Shown here piece by piece: positions 9,082 through 18,280 of a stretch of 64,000 nt of DNA (position 1 is its first letter; the number at the start of each line of letters is the position of its first letter). The notes under the pieces are model-generated. The model saw nothing but the letters and a program-made list of their open reading frames with translations, made no database searches and had not been told where the DNA came from. Position numbers and translations under genes: made by a program. The stretch comes from Intrasporangium calvum (GTDB lineage: Bacteria; Actinomycetota; Actinomycetes; Actinomycetales; Dermatophilaceae), in contig NZ_JAPFQL010000003.1 of the NCBI RefSeq assembly GCF_028446585.1, forward strand, positions 62,001 to 126,000, given 5' to 3'.

Positions 9082-9563
9082 GCCCTCCCGCCCTCCCGGC
9101 CTTCCCGGGCCGCTCCGAAGGCCTCGACGAGCGCCGCCAGCCGGGAGGCCTCCCGGTCGGCGATCTCGCCGTCCGCCTTCTGGATGGCCATGACGGCCAT
9201 CGTGTCGCCGTCGAGCAGGTCGAGGCTGACCCACGGCTCGCCACCACCGAACTGGACGCCGACGATCTCGGACCACTCGAGCGTCCGGGTCAGGAGCAGG
9301 TTGCGGATGGTCAGCCCGCTGCGGGTCGGCAGGGCGCGGATCGACGCGTAGCGCCAGGCCAGCGCGGCGATGAGGGCGCCGAGGCCGAAGAGCATGAGCC
9401 GGTCGGCCGGGCCCCAGCGGCCGTCCTGCTCGGGCATGATCACGGCGATCGTGCCGAAGATGAGCAGCGACGTCCAGACGACGCCGATCGCGACCACGCG
9501 GCCGCGACGTGGCCGGAACGGCGCCAGCGCGTCGGGGGGACGGGCCTCGGGTGCTCCGCTCAC
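9078..9563 (-). CDS. PH-domain-like membrane protein
   Basis: 161 residues. Two hydrophobic segments near the N-terminus (VVAIGVVWTSLLIFGTIAVI and LMLFGLGALIAALAW) are followed by a short basic stretch. A beta-rich PH-like domain follows (about residues 75-160), including GLTIRNLLLTRTLEWSEIVGVQFG, which resembles the bacterial PH domain found in many actinobacterial hypothetical proteins next to hisG. No enzymatic function is known. The gene overlaps hisG by four bases upstream and the flavin reductase by four bases downstream, so it is in the same transcription unit. Confidence 0.8.
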   Translation of the reverse strand: MSGAPEARPPDALAPFRPRRGRVVAIGVVWTSLLIFGTIAVIMPEQDGRWGPADRLMLFGLGALIAALAWRYASIRALPTRSGLTIRNLLLTRTLEWSEIVGVQFGGGEPWVSLDLLDGDTMAVMAIQKADGEIADREASRLAALVEAFGAAREGREGGRA

Positions 9564-10405
9564 AGCCGGCAGGCGGCGATGTCGGTGACGAGGATCGCCC
9601 GGGCGCCGAGGTCGTAGAGCTCGTCCATCAGCCGGTTGCGTCCCACCCGCGGGACCATCGCGCGCACCGCCACCCAGGCGTCGTCCTGGAGGGGCGACAC
9701 GGTGGGCGACTCGAGGCCCGGCGTGAGCTCGGTGGCCTGGGCGACGAGCTCCTTGGGGCAGTCGTAGTCGAGCATGACGTAGGTGCGGGCCGTGATGACC
9801 CCGGTGAGGCGACGCTGCAGCACGGCGGTGGCCTGCTGCTCCCCCGGCCGGTCGCCGCGGATGAGGACCGCCTCCGAGCGCAGGATCGGCTCGCCGAAGA
9901 CCTCCAGCCCCTGCTGGCGCAGCGTCGTGCCCGTCTCGACGACGTCGGCGATGACATCGGCCACTCCGAGCGTGATCGCGGTCTCGACGGCGCCGTCGAG
10001 GCGGACCACCTCGGCCTCGATCCCCCGCTTGGCGAGGTCGGCCCGGACGAGGCCCGGGTAGGAGGTGGCCACCCGCTGCTGCGCGATCTGGTCGACCGTC
10101 GTGACCTTGCCGGGCCGGGCGGCATAGCGGAAGGTCGACGCCCCGAAGCCGAGCGCCATCACCTCGATGGCGTCGGAGCCCGAGTCGAGCAGCAGGTCGC
10201 GGCCGGTGACGCCCGCGTCGACCGTGCCGGAGCCGACGTAGACGGCGATGTCACGGGGGCGCAGGTAGAAGAACTCGACGTCGTTGTCGGGGTCGGCGAC
10301 GACGAGCTCCTTGGCGTCCCGACGGGTGCGGTAGCCCGCCTCCCGGAGCATCTCGACGGTGGCGTCGGAGAGGGAGCCCTTGTTGGGCACGGCGATACGG
10401 AGCAT
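9560..10405 (-). CDS. hisG: ATP phosphoribosyltransferase (long form)
   Basis: 281 residues from ATG at 10405. HisG condenses ATP with PRPP, the committed and feedback-inhibited step of histidine synthesis. The length matches the long hexameric form with its own C-terminal ACT-like regulatory domain (roughly residues 205-281), so HisZ is not needed. Recognisable segments are LRIAVPNKGSLSDATVEML at the N-terminus, DAGVTGRDLLLDSG (PRPP site region) and MLDYDCPKELV before the regulatory domain. hisE is immediately upstream, giving the common actinobacterial hisE-hisG pair. Confidence 0.95.
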   Translation of the reverse strand: MLRIAVPNKGSLSDATVEMLREAGYRTRRDAKELVVADPDNDVEFFYLRPRDIAVYVGSGTVDAGVTGRDLLLDSGSDAIEVMALGFGASTFRYAARPGKVTTVDQIAQQRVATSYPGLVRADLAKRGIEAEVVRLDGAVETAITLGVADVIADVVETGTTLRQQGLEVFGEPILRSEAVLIRGDRPGEQQATAVLQRRLTGVITARTYVMLDYDCPKELVAQATELTPGLESPTVSPLQDDAWVAVRAMVPRVGRNRLMDELYDLGARAILVTDIAACRL

Positions 10406-10461
10406 GGCGGGTCCTCGGCTGGTCTGGTGCGGTGCGAGATCCGGTGGGGTTCTCGGTCGGG

Positions 10462-10725
10462 TCAGAGGTGGGCGTAGACGTCGTCGAGCGAGATGCCCTT
10501 GGCGAGCATGAGGACCTGGAGATGGTAGAGCAGCTGGCTGATCTCCTCGGCGGCCTCCGCCGTGGACTGGTACTCGGCGGCCATCCAGACCTCGGCCGCC
10601 TCCTCGACGATCTTCTTGCCGATGGCGTGGACCCCCGCGTCGAGGGCAGCGACCGTGCCGGATCCCTCCGGCCGGGTCGCCGCCTTCTCGGCGAGCTCGG
10701 CATACAGCTGTTCAAAGCTCTTCAC
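10462..10725 (-). CDS. hisE: Phosphoribosyl-ATP pyrophosphatase
   Basis: 87 residues from an ATG at 10725. HisE removes pyrophosphate from PR-ATP, the step between HisG and HisI. It is an all-helical MazG-like fold, and the metal-binding acidic helix is visible as [18 protein letters not shown]. The gene lies 56 bases upstream of hisG and 45 bases downstream of ribH. The ribH-hisE gap holds a copy of the dispersed repeat. Confidence 0.93.
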   Translation of the reverse strand: MKSFEQLYAELAEKAATRPEGSGTVAALDAGVHAIGKKIVEEAAEVWMAAEYQSTAEAAEEISQLLYHLQVLMLAKGISLDDVYAHL

Positions 10726-10745
10726 GGTCCACCACCCTAGAGGGC

Positions 10746-10761
10746 CGTATGCCGCTGGGCT
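10746..10761 (+). repeat. Dispersed repeat copy 3, ribH-hisE gap
   Basis: An exact CGTATGCCGCTGGGCT in the 45-base gap between ribH and hisE, that is, immediately upstream of hisE. Confidence 0.85.
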
Positions 10762-10770
10762 GACCCGCGC

Positions 10771-11265
10771 TCAATCCCTGACCACCGCGACCGGCCCCTC
10801 GGACCCGACCTGGCGCAGCGCGACGACGGTCGCCACGGCAGCCGTGGCCGCCTCGTGGCCCTTGTCCTCGCTCGAGCCCGGCAGGCCGGCGCGGTCGAGG
10901 GCCTGCTCGTCGGTGTCACAGGTCAGGACGCCGAACCCGATCGGGGTGCCCGTCCGGACCGACACGTCGGTGATCCCGGAGGTCGCTGCCTGGCACACGT
11001 ACTCGAAGTGGGGGGTGCCACCGCGGATCACGACGCCGAGCGCGACAAGTGCGTCGTAGCGCTCGGCCAGCCTGGCGCAGGCCACGGACAGCTCGAACGT
11101 CCCGGGGACCCGGACCTCGACGACGTCGGTGACCCCGGCATCGGCCAGGCCGCGGCGGGCGCCGTCGAGCAGTCCGTCCATGACCTGGTCGTGCCAGCTC
11201 GCGGCGATGACGGCCACGGACAGGCCGCGACCGTCGACGGCCAGCGTGGGTGCTCCATCCTTCAT
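10771..11265 (-). CDS. ribH: 6,7-dimethyl-8-ribityllumazine synthase
   Basis: 164 residues from the ATG at 11265. RibH condenses the ribityl-aminouracil with dihydroxybutanone phosphate and forms icosahedral or pentameric shells in the cytoplasm. Family motifs: [37 protein letters not shown], the active-site [13 protein letters not shown], and the C-terminal [14 protein letters not shown] with KGHEAATAA. It is preceded by ribBA with an 11-base gap and is the last of the clearly riboflavin-specific genes of this run. Confidence 0.95.
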   Translation of the reverse strand: MKDGAPTLAVDGRGLSVAVIAASWHDQVMDGLLDGARRGLADAGVTDVVEVRVPGTFELSVACARLAERYDALVALGVVIRGGTPHFEYVCQAATSGITDVSVRTGTPIGFGVLTCDTDEQALDRAGLPGSSEDKGHEAATAAVATVVALRQVGSEGPVAVVRD

Positions 11266-11276
11266 GGGGGTCTCCT

Positions 11277-12515
11277 TCAGGCAGATTCGGGCTTGGCGTG
11301 GATGACGGCGGGCAGGTCGTGGCCGAGACGTTCCCGCTTCGTGACGAGGTAGCGCTCGTTCTCGGCGGCCACCTCGGTGTGGAGTCGCTCCACGGCGACG
11401 ACGTCGATCTCGAAGTGGCGCAGGGCCGCGACCTTCGACGGGTTGTTGGTCAGCAGGACGACGCGCTCCGCACCGAGGTCGTGGAGCACTGCGGCCCCTG
11501 CTGCGTACTCCCGGGCGTCGACCGGCAGGCCGAGCGCCGTCTGGGCATCCACCGTGTCGGCGCCACGGTCCTGCTCCCCGTAGGCCCGGAGCTTGTCCAC
11601 GAGGCCGACGCCGCGACCCTCGTGCCCACCGAGGTAGACGATGACGCCGCCTTCCCGCCCGACGCGAGCCATCGAGGCCTGCAGCTGCGGTCCGCAGTCG
11701 CAGCGGAGGGAGCCGAAGGCATCCCCGGTCAGGCACTCGGAGTGGAGGCGCACGAGAACGGGCGCAGCCGGTCGGGATCCGTGCAGGCCTCGGGGGCTGA
11801 CCAGGGCGACGTGCTCGTCGCCGGTCAGGGTGTCCCGGTAGCCGTGCGCCGTGAACGAGCCGTGCCGAGTGGGGATCACCGTCGTGGCGAGCCGCTCGAC
11901 CCGGTCGTGCTGCTGGCGCCAGGCGATGAGCCGCTCGATGGTGATGACGGGCAGCCCGGCCTCGCGGCCGAGTGCGACCACCGCTTCGTAGCGCATCATG
12001 CGGCCGTCGTCGTGGACGAGTTCCCCGATGACACCCACGGGCGGCAGGCCCGCGAGCCGGGTGAGGTCGACCGCCGCCTCCGTGTGACCGGGTCGGGTGA
12101 GGACTCCCCCGGCGCGAGCCCGGAGCGGGAGGACGTGACCCGGTCGGATGAGGTCGGCGGGCACGGACTGGGGGTCGGCCAGGACCCGCACCGTGCGCGT
12201 GCGGTCCGCCGCGCTGATCCCGGTCGTCACTCCCGACGCGGCGTCCACGGAGACCGTGTAGGCGGTCCGGAGCGGGTCGCGGTTGTCGGCGACCATGAGC
12301 GGAAGCTGCAGGCGGTCGGCGACGGGGTCGGGCATCGGCGCGCACAGGTAGCCGGACGAGTGACGGATGGTCCAGGCCATCCACTCCTCCGTCGCGGTGT
12401 GGGCCGACAGGACGAGGTCGCCCTCGTTCTCCCGGTCCTCCGAGTCGAGGACGAGGACGGGGCGCCCTTGGCGCAGCGTCTCCAGGGCCTCCTCGATGGT
12501 CGCCAGCTCGCTCAT
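11277..12515 (-). CDS. ribBA: Bifunctional DHBP synthase / GTP cyclohydrolase II
   Basis: 412 residues. The N-terminal domain (about 1-200) makes 3,4-dihydroxy-2-butanone 4-phosphate from ribulose 5-phosphate: [15 protein letters not shown] holds its acidic metal site and [16 protein letters not shown] follows. The C-terminal domain (about 210-412) opens GTP, with zinc cysteines in [20 protein letters not shown] and the active loop [18 protein letters not shown]. Both starting materials of riboflavin therefore come from one protein. The start overlaps the stop of ribE as ATGA. Confidence 0.95.
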   Translation of the reverse strand: MSELATIEEALETLRQGRPVLVLDSEDRENEGDLVLSAHTATEEWMAWTIRHSSGYLCAPMPDPVADRLQLPLMVADNRDPLRTAYTVSVDAASGVTTGISAADRTRTVRVLADPQSVPADLIRPGHVLPLRARAGGVLTRPGHTEAAVDLTRLAGLPPVGVIGELVHDDGRMMRYEAVVALGREAGLPVITIERLIAWRQQHDRVERLATTVIPTRHGSFTAHGYRDTLTGDEHVALVSPRGLHGSRPAAPVLVRLHSECLTGDAFGSLRCDCGPQLQASMARVGREGGVIVYLGGHEGRGVGLVDKLRAYGEQDRGADTVDAQTALGLPVDAREYAAGAAVLHDLGAERVVLLTNNPSKVAALRHFEIDVVAVERLHTEVAAENERYLVTKRERLGHDLPAVIHAKPESA

Positions 12516-13123
12516 GACTCCTCCTTGCCGATGGCTCCGTGCCGGATCAGGTTCTCGACGTACTTGGCGAGGACGTCGACCTCGAGATTGACGCTGTCCC
12601 CCACCTGTTTGCGCCCGAGGGTCGTCGCCTCGAGCGTGGTCGGGATCAGCGAGACGCTGAAGGTGGTGGTCGCGACGGCCGACACGGTCAGGGACACACC
12701 GTCGACCGTGATGGACCCCTTCTCCACGACATACCGGGCCAGCGACTCGGGGAGGCTGAACGTGACGACCTCCCAGCGGTCCCCGGGAACGCGCTCGACG
12801 ACGGTGGCCGTGCCGTCGACATGTCCCTGGACGATGTGACCGCCGAAGCGGCTCGACGCCGCCATGGCGCGCTCGAGGTTGACGGGGTCGCCCGGCCGCA
12901 GGGCGCCGAGGCTGGAGCGGCGCAGGGTCTCGGCCATGACGTCGACGGTGAAGCCGGCCGCGTCGTGGGTCACGACGGTGAGGCAGACGCCGTTGACGGC
13001 GATCGAGTCCCCATGCCGTGCGTCGGACGCGACGAGCGGTCCCTCGATGCGCAGGACGGCTGACTCGGTGGAGCTCTCGATCGAGCCGACCCGGCCGAGC
13101 TCCTCGACGATTCCGGTGAACAT
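12512..13123 (-). CDS. ribE: Riboflavin synthase, alpha chain
   Basis: 203 residues from the ATG at 13123 ([12 protein letters not shown], the universal start of this family). It dismutates two lumazines into riboflavin and the diaminouracil. The internal duplication is clear: the first half has [13 protein letters not shown] and the second has [13 protein letters not shown], each half a lumazine-binding barrel. [14 protein letters not shown] links the halves. Sometimes named ribC in actinobacteria. It lies seven bases after ribD and overlaps ribBA downstream. Confidence 0.95.
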   Translation of the reverse strand: MFTGIVEELGRVGSIESSTESAVLRIEGPLVASDARHGDSIAVNGVCLTVVTHDAAGFTVDVMAETLRRSSLGALRPGDPVNLERAMAASSRFGGHIVQGHVDGTATVVERVPGDRWEVVTFSLPESLARYVVEKGSITVDGVSLTVSAVATTTFSVSLIPTTLEATTLGRKQVGDSVNLEVDVLAKYVENLIRHGAIGKEES

Positions 13124-13130
13124 CTGGGTG

Positions 13131-14195
13131 CTACTCCTTCCCCGCCACTGACGCGGGCACTGCCTGAACTCGGATGTCCCCGCCCACACGGGTGACGTCG
13201 GTGACCTCCAGCCGTCGGATGGCGTCCATGGAGGTGATGCCGAGGTCCCCCACGGCTGCTGGGCCGGCGCCGAGCAGCGCTGGGGCGAGGTAGGCGACCA
13301 CCTCGTCGACCAGGCCGGCCGAGAGGAACGCCGCCGCAAGCGTGGGACCGCCCTCGAGCCAGACGTCTCGGACGCCTCGCTCCCAGAGGGTGTCCAGCAC
13401 GACCTGGGGATCCCGGGTGCGCAGGTGGACGACGCCGCCTGGCCCCGTGTGGACCCGCGCCGTCGCGGGGACGTCGCGCAGGCCGACCACGACGCGCAGC
13501 GGGGCGGTCTCGGGGAGCCGGCCCAGCGGCATACGGTCTGGCTCGCGTCGGACGGTGAGCCGGGGGTCGTCCGTCAGGACGGTGCCCGTGCCCGCGACGA
13601 TGGCGTCGCGCGTGGCCCGCAGGTCGTGCACGTCTCGGCGCGCCTCCTCCCCGGTGATCCACTGGCTCGACCCGTCCGCCGCGGCGCTGCGACCGTCGAG
13701 AGTGGCCGCGAACTTCCACGTCACGAGCGGCCGTCCCAGGGCGACGGTGCGGGCCCACCTCGCGTTGATCGCCGCGGCCTCGCCAGCCAGGAGCCCGGCC
13801 TCGACCTCCACCCCCGAGGCACGCAGCACGTCGGCTCCCCCGGCAGCGACGCCGTTCGGATCGGTCTGCGCAAAGACGACACGGCTGACTCCCGCGGCGA
13901 CGAGCGCGTCGGCGCAGGGGCCGGTCCGCCCGGTGTGCGCGCACGGCTCGAGCGACACGTAGGCGGTCCCGCCCCGAGCGAGGTTGCCGGCCAGCGCCAG
14001 CGCCGCCGCCTCCGCGTGCGGGGTCCCGGCGCCCTCGTGCCAGCCCTCCCCGACCACGGTGCCCGCCGCATCGACGATGACACACCCGACCCGAGGGTTG
14101 GGGTCCGGCCAGGGCGATCGCTCGGCGAGGGCGATGGCACGCTGCATGAACGCCGCGTCCGCGCCCGCGCTGCCCTCCGGCTGCCGCGCGACCAT
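13131..14195 (-). CDS. ribD: Bifunctional riboflavin deaminase/reductase
   Basis: 354 residues from ATG at 14195. The N-terminal deaminase domain (about 1-150) shows the zinc site: HAEAAALALAG followed by EPCAHTGRTGPCADAL (His and two Cys). The C-terminal reductase domain (about 155-354) is DHFR-like, with RPLVTWKFAATLDGR and GVRDVWLEGGPTLAAAFL. It carries out the two steps after GTP opening. A sense-strand copy of the dispersed repeat at 13521-13535 encodes RMPLG in the reductase domain. It starts two bases after the transporter gene. Confidence 0.95.
   Translation of the reverse strand: MVARQPEGSAGADAAFMQRAIALAERSPWPDPNPRVGCVIVDAAGTVVGEGWHEGAGTPHAEAAALALAGNLARGGTAYVSLEPCAHTGRTGPCADALVAAGVSRVVFAQTDPNGVAAGGADVLRASGVEVEAGLLAGEAAAINARWARTVALGRPLVTWKFAATLDGRSAAADGSSQWITGEEARRDVHDLRATRDAIVAGTGTVLTDDPRLTVRREPDRMPLGRLPETAPLRVVVGLRDVPATARVHTGPGGVVHLRTRDPQVVLDTLWERGVRDVWLEGGPTLAAAFLSAGLVDEVVAYLAPALLGAGPAAVGDLGITSMDAIRRLEVTDVTRVGGDIRVQAVPASVAGKE
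13521..13535 (-). repeat. Dispersed repeat copy 4, inside ribD
   Basis: On the minus strand this reads CGTATGCCGCTGGGC, sense to ribD, encoding RMPLG. Confidence 0.85.
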
Positions 14196-14197
14196 GC

Positions 14198-14959
14198 TCA
14201 GCCCACCCGGGAGCCGGCCAGGACCGGCTCGACGTCCCGGTGCCCCGTCCGCGACGCCTTGACCCACTGGATGAAGCCGTAGACGACGAAGAGGCCGTAG
14301 AAGATGTAGAGGACGGCCGTCGGGACGTAGCCGGTCGCGAAACCGAAGGGCACCCCGACGAGGTCGACGGCGATCCAGGCCAGCCAGAACTCGTTCCAGC
14401 CGCGGGCCATCGCGAAGGTCGCGACGATGGACCCGACGAAGATCCAGGCGTCGCACCAGAAGAACCACCACTCGGGGGTCCAGTACGGGTTCGGGGCCAG
14501 GGACCACAGCCAGGTGAAGGCCTGGTGGACCGCCACGGTGCCGACGACCCAGAAGCCGGCGACTGCCAGGCGCTCGTGACGCGTCGCCCAGCGCGGCGTG
14601 ATGGCGGCCCCGCTGGCGTCCTCGGCGTGGCTCAGTCGCTGCACCTGCGTCCAGCGCCACCAGCCGTAGGCACTCATCAGGATGAAGAAGACCTGACGGC
14701 CGGCCTGGCCGAAGAGGGGGACGCGCTCATCCGCGCCGAAGAGGGCCCCGAGGTAGACGAAGAAGAGCATGACGTTGGCGATGATGCCGACCGGCCAGGC
14801 CCAGACCCGCCGCTTCATTCCGAACCAGGCGGAGACGACGCCGATGAGCACGGCGATGAGCTCGGTCCAGTGCAGCTGGTAGATCCCGATCGGGATCGCG
14901 GCATCGAGGACCTGTTGGAAGAGGTTCTTGGTCTCGTCTGCGAAAGCGAGTGACTGCAT
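14198..14959 (-). CDS. PnuC-family riboflavin/vitamin transporter (RibM-like)
   Basis: 253 residues from the ATG at 14959. About seven hydrophobic segments and the PnuC fold are visible: WTELIAVLIGVVSAWFGMK near the start, then WPVGIIANVMLFFVYLGALF and SAYGWWRWTQ, whose W-x-x-W character is typical of PnuC. PnuC proteins carry nicotinamide riboside, but in actinobacteria family members placed under an FMN riboswitch and beside rib genes (RibM/PnuX) carry riboflavin. Context therefore favours riboflavin uptake by facilitated diffusion. It is the first gene after the riboswitch. Confidence 0.85.
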   Translation of the reverse strand: MQSLAFADETKNLFQQVLDAAIPIGIYQLHWTELIAVLIGVVSAWFGMKRRVWAWPVGIIANVMLFFVYLGALFGADERVPLFGQAGRQVFFILMSAYGWWRWTQVQRLSHAEDASGAAITPRWATRHERLAVAGFWVVGTVAVHQAFTWLWSLAPNPYWTPEWWFFWCDAWIFVGSIVATFAMARGWNEFWLAWIAVDLVGVPFGFATGYVPTAVLYIFYGLFVVYGFIQWVKASRTGHRDVEPVLAGSRVG

Positions 14960-14974
14960 GTGGTGTTCGTCCTT

Positions 14975-15004
14975 GGAGTTCGTGGTGCTGAACGGACGAA
15001 CTCC
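14975..15004 (-). promoter_or_regulatory. Leader hairpin between FMN riboswitch and its first gene
   Basis: Perfect 9-bp stem GGAGTTCGT / ACGAACTCC with a 12-base loop, ending about 15 bases before the transporter ATG and next to the likely ribosome-binding AAGGACG. It may belong to the riboswitch expression platform, acting on translation start. No U-tract follows, so a terminator is less likely. The gap 14960-15324 holds this hairpin and the riboswitch, and no gene. Confidence 0.45.
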
Positions 15005-15089
15005 GGGGGAACTCCACAGCTGGCGCTGTCGCGCTCCGCGCTCCCGTTCGGGGGTGCGCGGACCACACAGACGCCAGTCTGTTTCGTGC

Positions 15090-15216
15090 TGCCTCCCATC
15101 CGGACTTTCACCGTCGGTCCTGGAGTTCCACCAGGTCAACCGGCCGCTCGTGAAGCTGTTGAGCGGTCGGGTCGCGGACTGTCACCGCCGGCTCGGAATT
15201 ACACCGACCCCGGAGC
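15090..15216 (-). ncRNA. FMN riboswitch (RFN element)
   Basis: Read on the minus strand, the conserved pieces of the RFN element appear in order: GGGGTCGGTGTAATTCC, then GGCGGTGACAGTCCGCGACCC, then the second half GACGGTGAAAGTCCGGATGG ending in GAG. These match the known consensus (GGTGAAATTCC, CCGGCGGTNAT-AGCCCGCGA, CCGACGGT-AGTCCGGATGGGAG). It lies in the 365-base gap upstream of the PnuC/RibM-like gene and ribD. FMN binding should turn off the riboflavin transport and synthesis genes. The region between it and the ATG is the expression platform. Confidence 0.95.
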
Positions 15217-15324
15217 ACGTACGGCCAGTATGCACCGTGTCGCGGGACGAGCCCACATCGCTCTCACGTGACGGTCACCACCGGTGGGGCTCCGGCGCCC
15301 GGGTCACCCGGTCGCGTGCGCGGG

Positions 15325-15981
15325 TCAGTGATGGTGCGCCGCGACGAGCGAACGCAGCTCGTCGACGGCGGCAGCGGCGTCCTCCGCGCCGTAGACCGCG
15401 GACCCGGCGACGAAGACGTCGGCCCCGGCCTCGGCGCACTGCTCGATCGTCGCGGCGCTGACGCCCCCGTCGACCTGGACCCAGATCTCGCCCCCGTGCC
15501 GCTGGACGGCCTCGCGGACCTGGCGCACCTTGGGCATCTGGTCGGCCATGAAGGACTGGCCGCCGAAGCCCGGCTCCACCGTCATGACGAGCACCATGTC
15601 CAGGTCGGGCAGCAGCTCCTCGTAGGGGCCGAAGTCCGTGCCGGGCTTGATCGCCATGGCGGCCCGCGCCCCCGCCGCGCGAAGGGTGCGCGCCAGGGCG
15701 CGCGGGTCCCGGGCCGCCTCGATGTGGAAGGTGACCGACTGGCACCCTGCCTCGGCGTAGAGCGGCGCCCACCGGTCCGGGTCCTCGATCATCAGGTGAG
15801 CGTCGATGGGGATGGGGCTGACCTTGAGCAGGGCCTCCACGATGGGAAGTCCCAGGGTGAGGTTCGGCACGAAGTGGGCGTCCATCACGTCGACGTGGGC
15901 CCAGTCGGCGTTCGCGATCCGCCCCAGCTCGCGCTCGAGGTTGGCGAAGTCGGCCGACAGGATGCTCGGGGAGATCTGCAC
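15325..15981 (-). CDS. rpe: Ribulose-phosphate 3-epimerase
   Basis: 218 residues. It interconverts ribulose 5-phosphate and xylulose 5-phosphate in the pentose phosphate pathway. Family motifs: [32 protein letters not shown] (metal His and Asp), [25 protein letters not shown], and [21 protein letters not shown] with the catalytic Asp and phosphate loop. Ribulose 5-phosphate is also the substrate of RibB, so the neighbourhood of the rib run is metabolically sensible. It is separated from the rib run by the riboswitch gap and is a likely own unit. Confidence 0.95.
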   Translation of the reverse strand: MQISPSILSADFANLERELGRIANADWAHVDVMDAHFVPNLTLGLPIVEALLKVSPIPIDAHLMIEDPDRWAPLYAEAGCQSVTFHIEAARDPRALARTLRAAGARAAMAIKPGTDFGPYEELLPDLDMVLVMTVEPGFGGQSFMADQMPKVRQVREAVQRHGGEIWVQVDGGVSAATIEQCAEAGADVFVAGSAVYGAEDAAAAVDELRSLVAAHHH

Positions 15982-16040
15982 GGTGGACAGCGTAGTTGGG
16001 CCGGCCGGACGCCACGGACACTGCCTGCGAGGATGCCTCC

Positions 16041-16772
16041 ATGCTGCAGCGCCTCGTCGACGACGACGTCCTCGTGCTCACCCTCGACCGCCCGGAGAAG
16101 CGCAACGCCCTCGACCTCGAGCTGTGTCGAGCGCTGCAGGGTGCCCTTGACGGAGCGGTCACGGGCCCCCAACCGGTCCGTGCCGTCGTGATCACCGGCG
16201 CCGGCTCGACCTTCTGCGCCGGCGCAGACCTCGACGGGGTCTATGGCGACGACTTCCGGGAGGCCCACTACGGCATGCTCGGCGCGATCACCTCCGTGCC
16301 GGTCCCCGTGATCGCCGCCGTCAACGGTCCGGCGATCGGTGGTGGCACCCAGCTCGCCGCGGCCTGCGACCTGCGAGTCGCGACGCAGGCCGCCCGCTTC
16401 GCCGTGCCGACCGCCCGCAACGGGCTCGCCGTCGATCCGTGGACGATCCGCCGGCTGGCTCATCTGGTCGGCGGCGGCCATGCCCGCGGCCTGCTGCTGG
16501 CCGCCGAGACCATGGACCTCGGGGCGGCGCTGGCCAGCGGTCTCGTGCAGCGCGAGGGCGACCTGACGGACGCCATCGCACTGGCCCACGACCTCGCCGC
16601 GCTGGCTCCGCTGTCGCTGTCCTACGCCAAGCGGGTGCTCGGCTCACCTCATCTGCCCGACGACGATCCCGGTCTGCACGCCGAGTTCCTGGCCTGCTTC
16701 GCCAGCGAGGACGCCGCCGAGGCGGACGCGGCCCGACGGGAGGGACGGCGCCCGGTGTTCCGCGGGCGCTGA
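16041..16772 (+). CDS. Enoyl-CoA hydratase/isomerase family protein
   Basis: 243 residues from the ATG at 16041. The crotonase fold is recognised by [16 protein letters not shown], the first oxyanion loop [17 protein letters not shown], and the second oxyanion loop [19 protein letters not shown]. The usual catalytic Glu region after the second loop reads [17 protein letters not shown] and lacks the common PE motif, so hydratase activity is uncertain and another crotonase reaction is possible. It is an isolated plus-strand gene between rpe and rsmB, with only two bases before the convergent rsmB stop. Confidence 0.8.
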   Translation: MLQRLVDDDVLVLTLDRPEKRNALDLELCRALQGALDGAVTGPQPVRAVVITGAGSTFCAGADLDGVYGDDFREAHYGMLGAITSVPVPVIAAVNGPAIGGGTQLAAACDLRVATQAARFAVPTARNGLAVDPWTIRRLAHLVGGGHARGLLLAAETMDLGAALASGLVQREGDLTDAIALAHDLAALAPLSLSYAKRVLGSPHLPDDDPGLHAEFLACFASEDAAEADAARREGRRPVFRGR

Positions 16773-16774
16773 GG

Positions 16775-18280
16775 TCAGCGCTTGCGCAGCAGTGCGAGGA
16801 ACATCGCGTCGGTGCCGTGGACGTGCGGCCAGAGCTGGACGTAGGGACCGTCGCCGAGGTCCGGCAGGGGCGCTCCCGCAGCGTCGCGGAAGAGCGGTCG
16901 CGCATCTTCCAGCTCGACGTCGTCGCGCTTCTTGATCACGTCCTGGACGACGAACTTCGTCTCGTTGAGATGCGGACTGCACGTCGCGTAGCCGATCACG
17001 CCGCCCGACCGGGTCGCCTCGATCCCCGATGCGAGCAGCTCGCGCTGGAGGGTCGCCAGGGTGGCCACGTCGCCGGGGCTGCGTCGCCACCGCGCCTCCG
17101 GCCGGCGGCGCAGCGCCCCGAGGCCGGTGCAGGGGGCATCGATGAGAACACGGGTGTATGCCGCTGGGCTCAGTTCCCCGATCTCCCGCCCGTCTCCGTG
17201 GCGGACCTCGATCGTCGTGCCGGCCTCGCGGGCCGCCGCGGACGCGGCCGCGAGAGTCTGTTGGACGAGTTGTGCCCGGTGCTCGTTCACCTCATTGGCC
17301 ACGAACGGGATCCTGCGCTGCACGGCTATCGAGGCGAGGAGTCCCGCCTTCCCACCGGGCCCGGCGCAGAGATCGAGCCAGCGTTCGCCCGTCAGGGCTG
17401 ACTCGCCCATCTCGGCCGTGGCGATGGCCAGCGCGAGCAGCTGGGAGCCCTCGTCCTGCACCGCGGCCCGGCCCTCGCGCACCGCTGGGATCGCTCCGGG
17501 GTCCCCCTCGGGCAGGACGGCGCCCACCGGACTCGTGGTCGACGCCTCGGCGCCGGCCTCGACGAGCTCCGCGACGGAGGCCAGACCGGGTCGGGCGGCC
17601 AGCGCCACCTTGGCGGCGGCGTTGTCCGAGGCCAGCAGGGCAGCCAGCTCCGCCTCCGCGGTGTCGACCACCGCGCGACCGTGTCCGATGAGGGCGGCCC
17701 GAAGTGCCTTGACCACCCAGAGCGGGTGCGACGTCCGGATGGCGAGGGCCTCGGTGGGATCGGCGACGTCGGCCGTGACGACCTCCAACCACTCGTCCAG
17801 GGATCGTTCGCTGATCCGGCGCATCACGGCGTTGACGAAGCCGGCGGCTCCTGCCCCGTTGACCTGCCGCGCCAGCGCCACGGTCTCGTCCACGGCGGCG
17901 TGCGTCGGGACACGCATGCTGAGGACCTGGTGGGCCCCGAGCCGGATCGTGTCGAGGACCCGCGGGTCGATCCGGTCGACCGGCCGGTCGGCCGCCCGGG
18001 CGGCGAGCGTGTCGTAGAGGCCGGAGAGGCGGGTCGCGCCATAGACGAGCTCGGTCGCGAAACCGGCGTCGCGGCCGTGGATCCGCTTCTCCCGCAGCAG
18101 CTTGGGCAGGGCGAGGTTGGCGTAGGCGCCTTGGGCGACCTCGCGCATCACCGTGTAGGCGGTCAGGCGGGCCGGGTCGGTGCGCCGGGCTCGCTCAGAG
18201 GGTCGCTGGGCCGACCGGTGCTGGGCCGACCGGTCCCGGGCGGGCGGCCGCTGCCGTCCGCGACGTCGCTCGTCACTCAT
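16775..18280 (-). CDS. rsmB: 16S rRNA (cytosine-5-)-methyltransferase, RsmB/Fmu type
   Basis: 501 residues. A basic low-complexity N-terminus with a duplicated RSAQ unit is followed by a NusB-like RNA-binding domain (about residues 40-190) and a SAM methyltransferase domain. The SAM motif is [17 protein letters not shown], and the two cysteines of the m5C mechanism are in [18 protein letters not shown] and [11 protein letters not shown]. It methylates a cytosine of 16S rRNA. The dispersed repeat at 17155-17170 encodes SPAAYT just before the DAPC motif. The start overlaps fmt by eight bases, as in the usual fmt-rsmB pair. Confidence 0.93.
   Translation of the reverse strand: MSDERRRGRQRPPARDRSAQHRSAQRPSERARRTDPARLTAYTVMREVAQGAYANLALPKLLREKRIHGRDAGFATELVYGATRLSGLYDTLAARAADRPVDRIDPRVLDTIRLGAHQVLSMRVPTHAAVDETVALARQVNGAGAAGFVNAVMRRISERSLDEWLEVVTADVADPTEALAIRTSHPLWVVKALRAALIGHGRAVVDTAEAELAALLASDNAAAKVALAARPGLASVAELVEAGAEASTTSPVGAVLPEGDPGAIPAVREGRAAVQDEGSQLLALAIATAEMGESALTGERWLDLCAGPGGKAGLLASIAVQRRIPFVANEVNEHRAQLVQQTLAAASAAAREAGTTIEVRHGDGREIGELSPAAYTRVLIDAPCTGLGALRRRPEARWRRSPGDVATLATLQRELLASGIEATRSGGVIGYATCSPHLNETKFVVQDVIKKRDDVELEDARPLFRDAAGAPLPDLGDGPYVQLWPHVHGTDAMFLALLRKR
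17155..17170 (+). repeat. Dispersed repeat copy 5, inside rsmB
   Basis: TGTATGCCGCTGGGCT, one mismatch from consensus. It is antisense to rsmB, where it encodes SPAAYT directly before the RVLIDAPC catalytic segment. Confidence 0.8.
18205..18234. repeat. Tandem 15-bp duplication in rsmB N-terminus
   Basis: GCTGGGCCGACCGGT occurs twice in a row (18205-18219 and 18220-18234), keeping the frame and encoding a doubled RSAQ unit in the disordered basic N-terminus of RsmB. Confidence 0.8.

Noticed and set aside
14198-15139. Extension of the PnuC-like frame upstream to 15139
   Set aside because: It would overlap the FMN riboswitch; the hydrophobic PnuC start fits the ATG at 14959.
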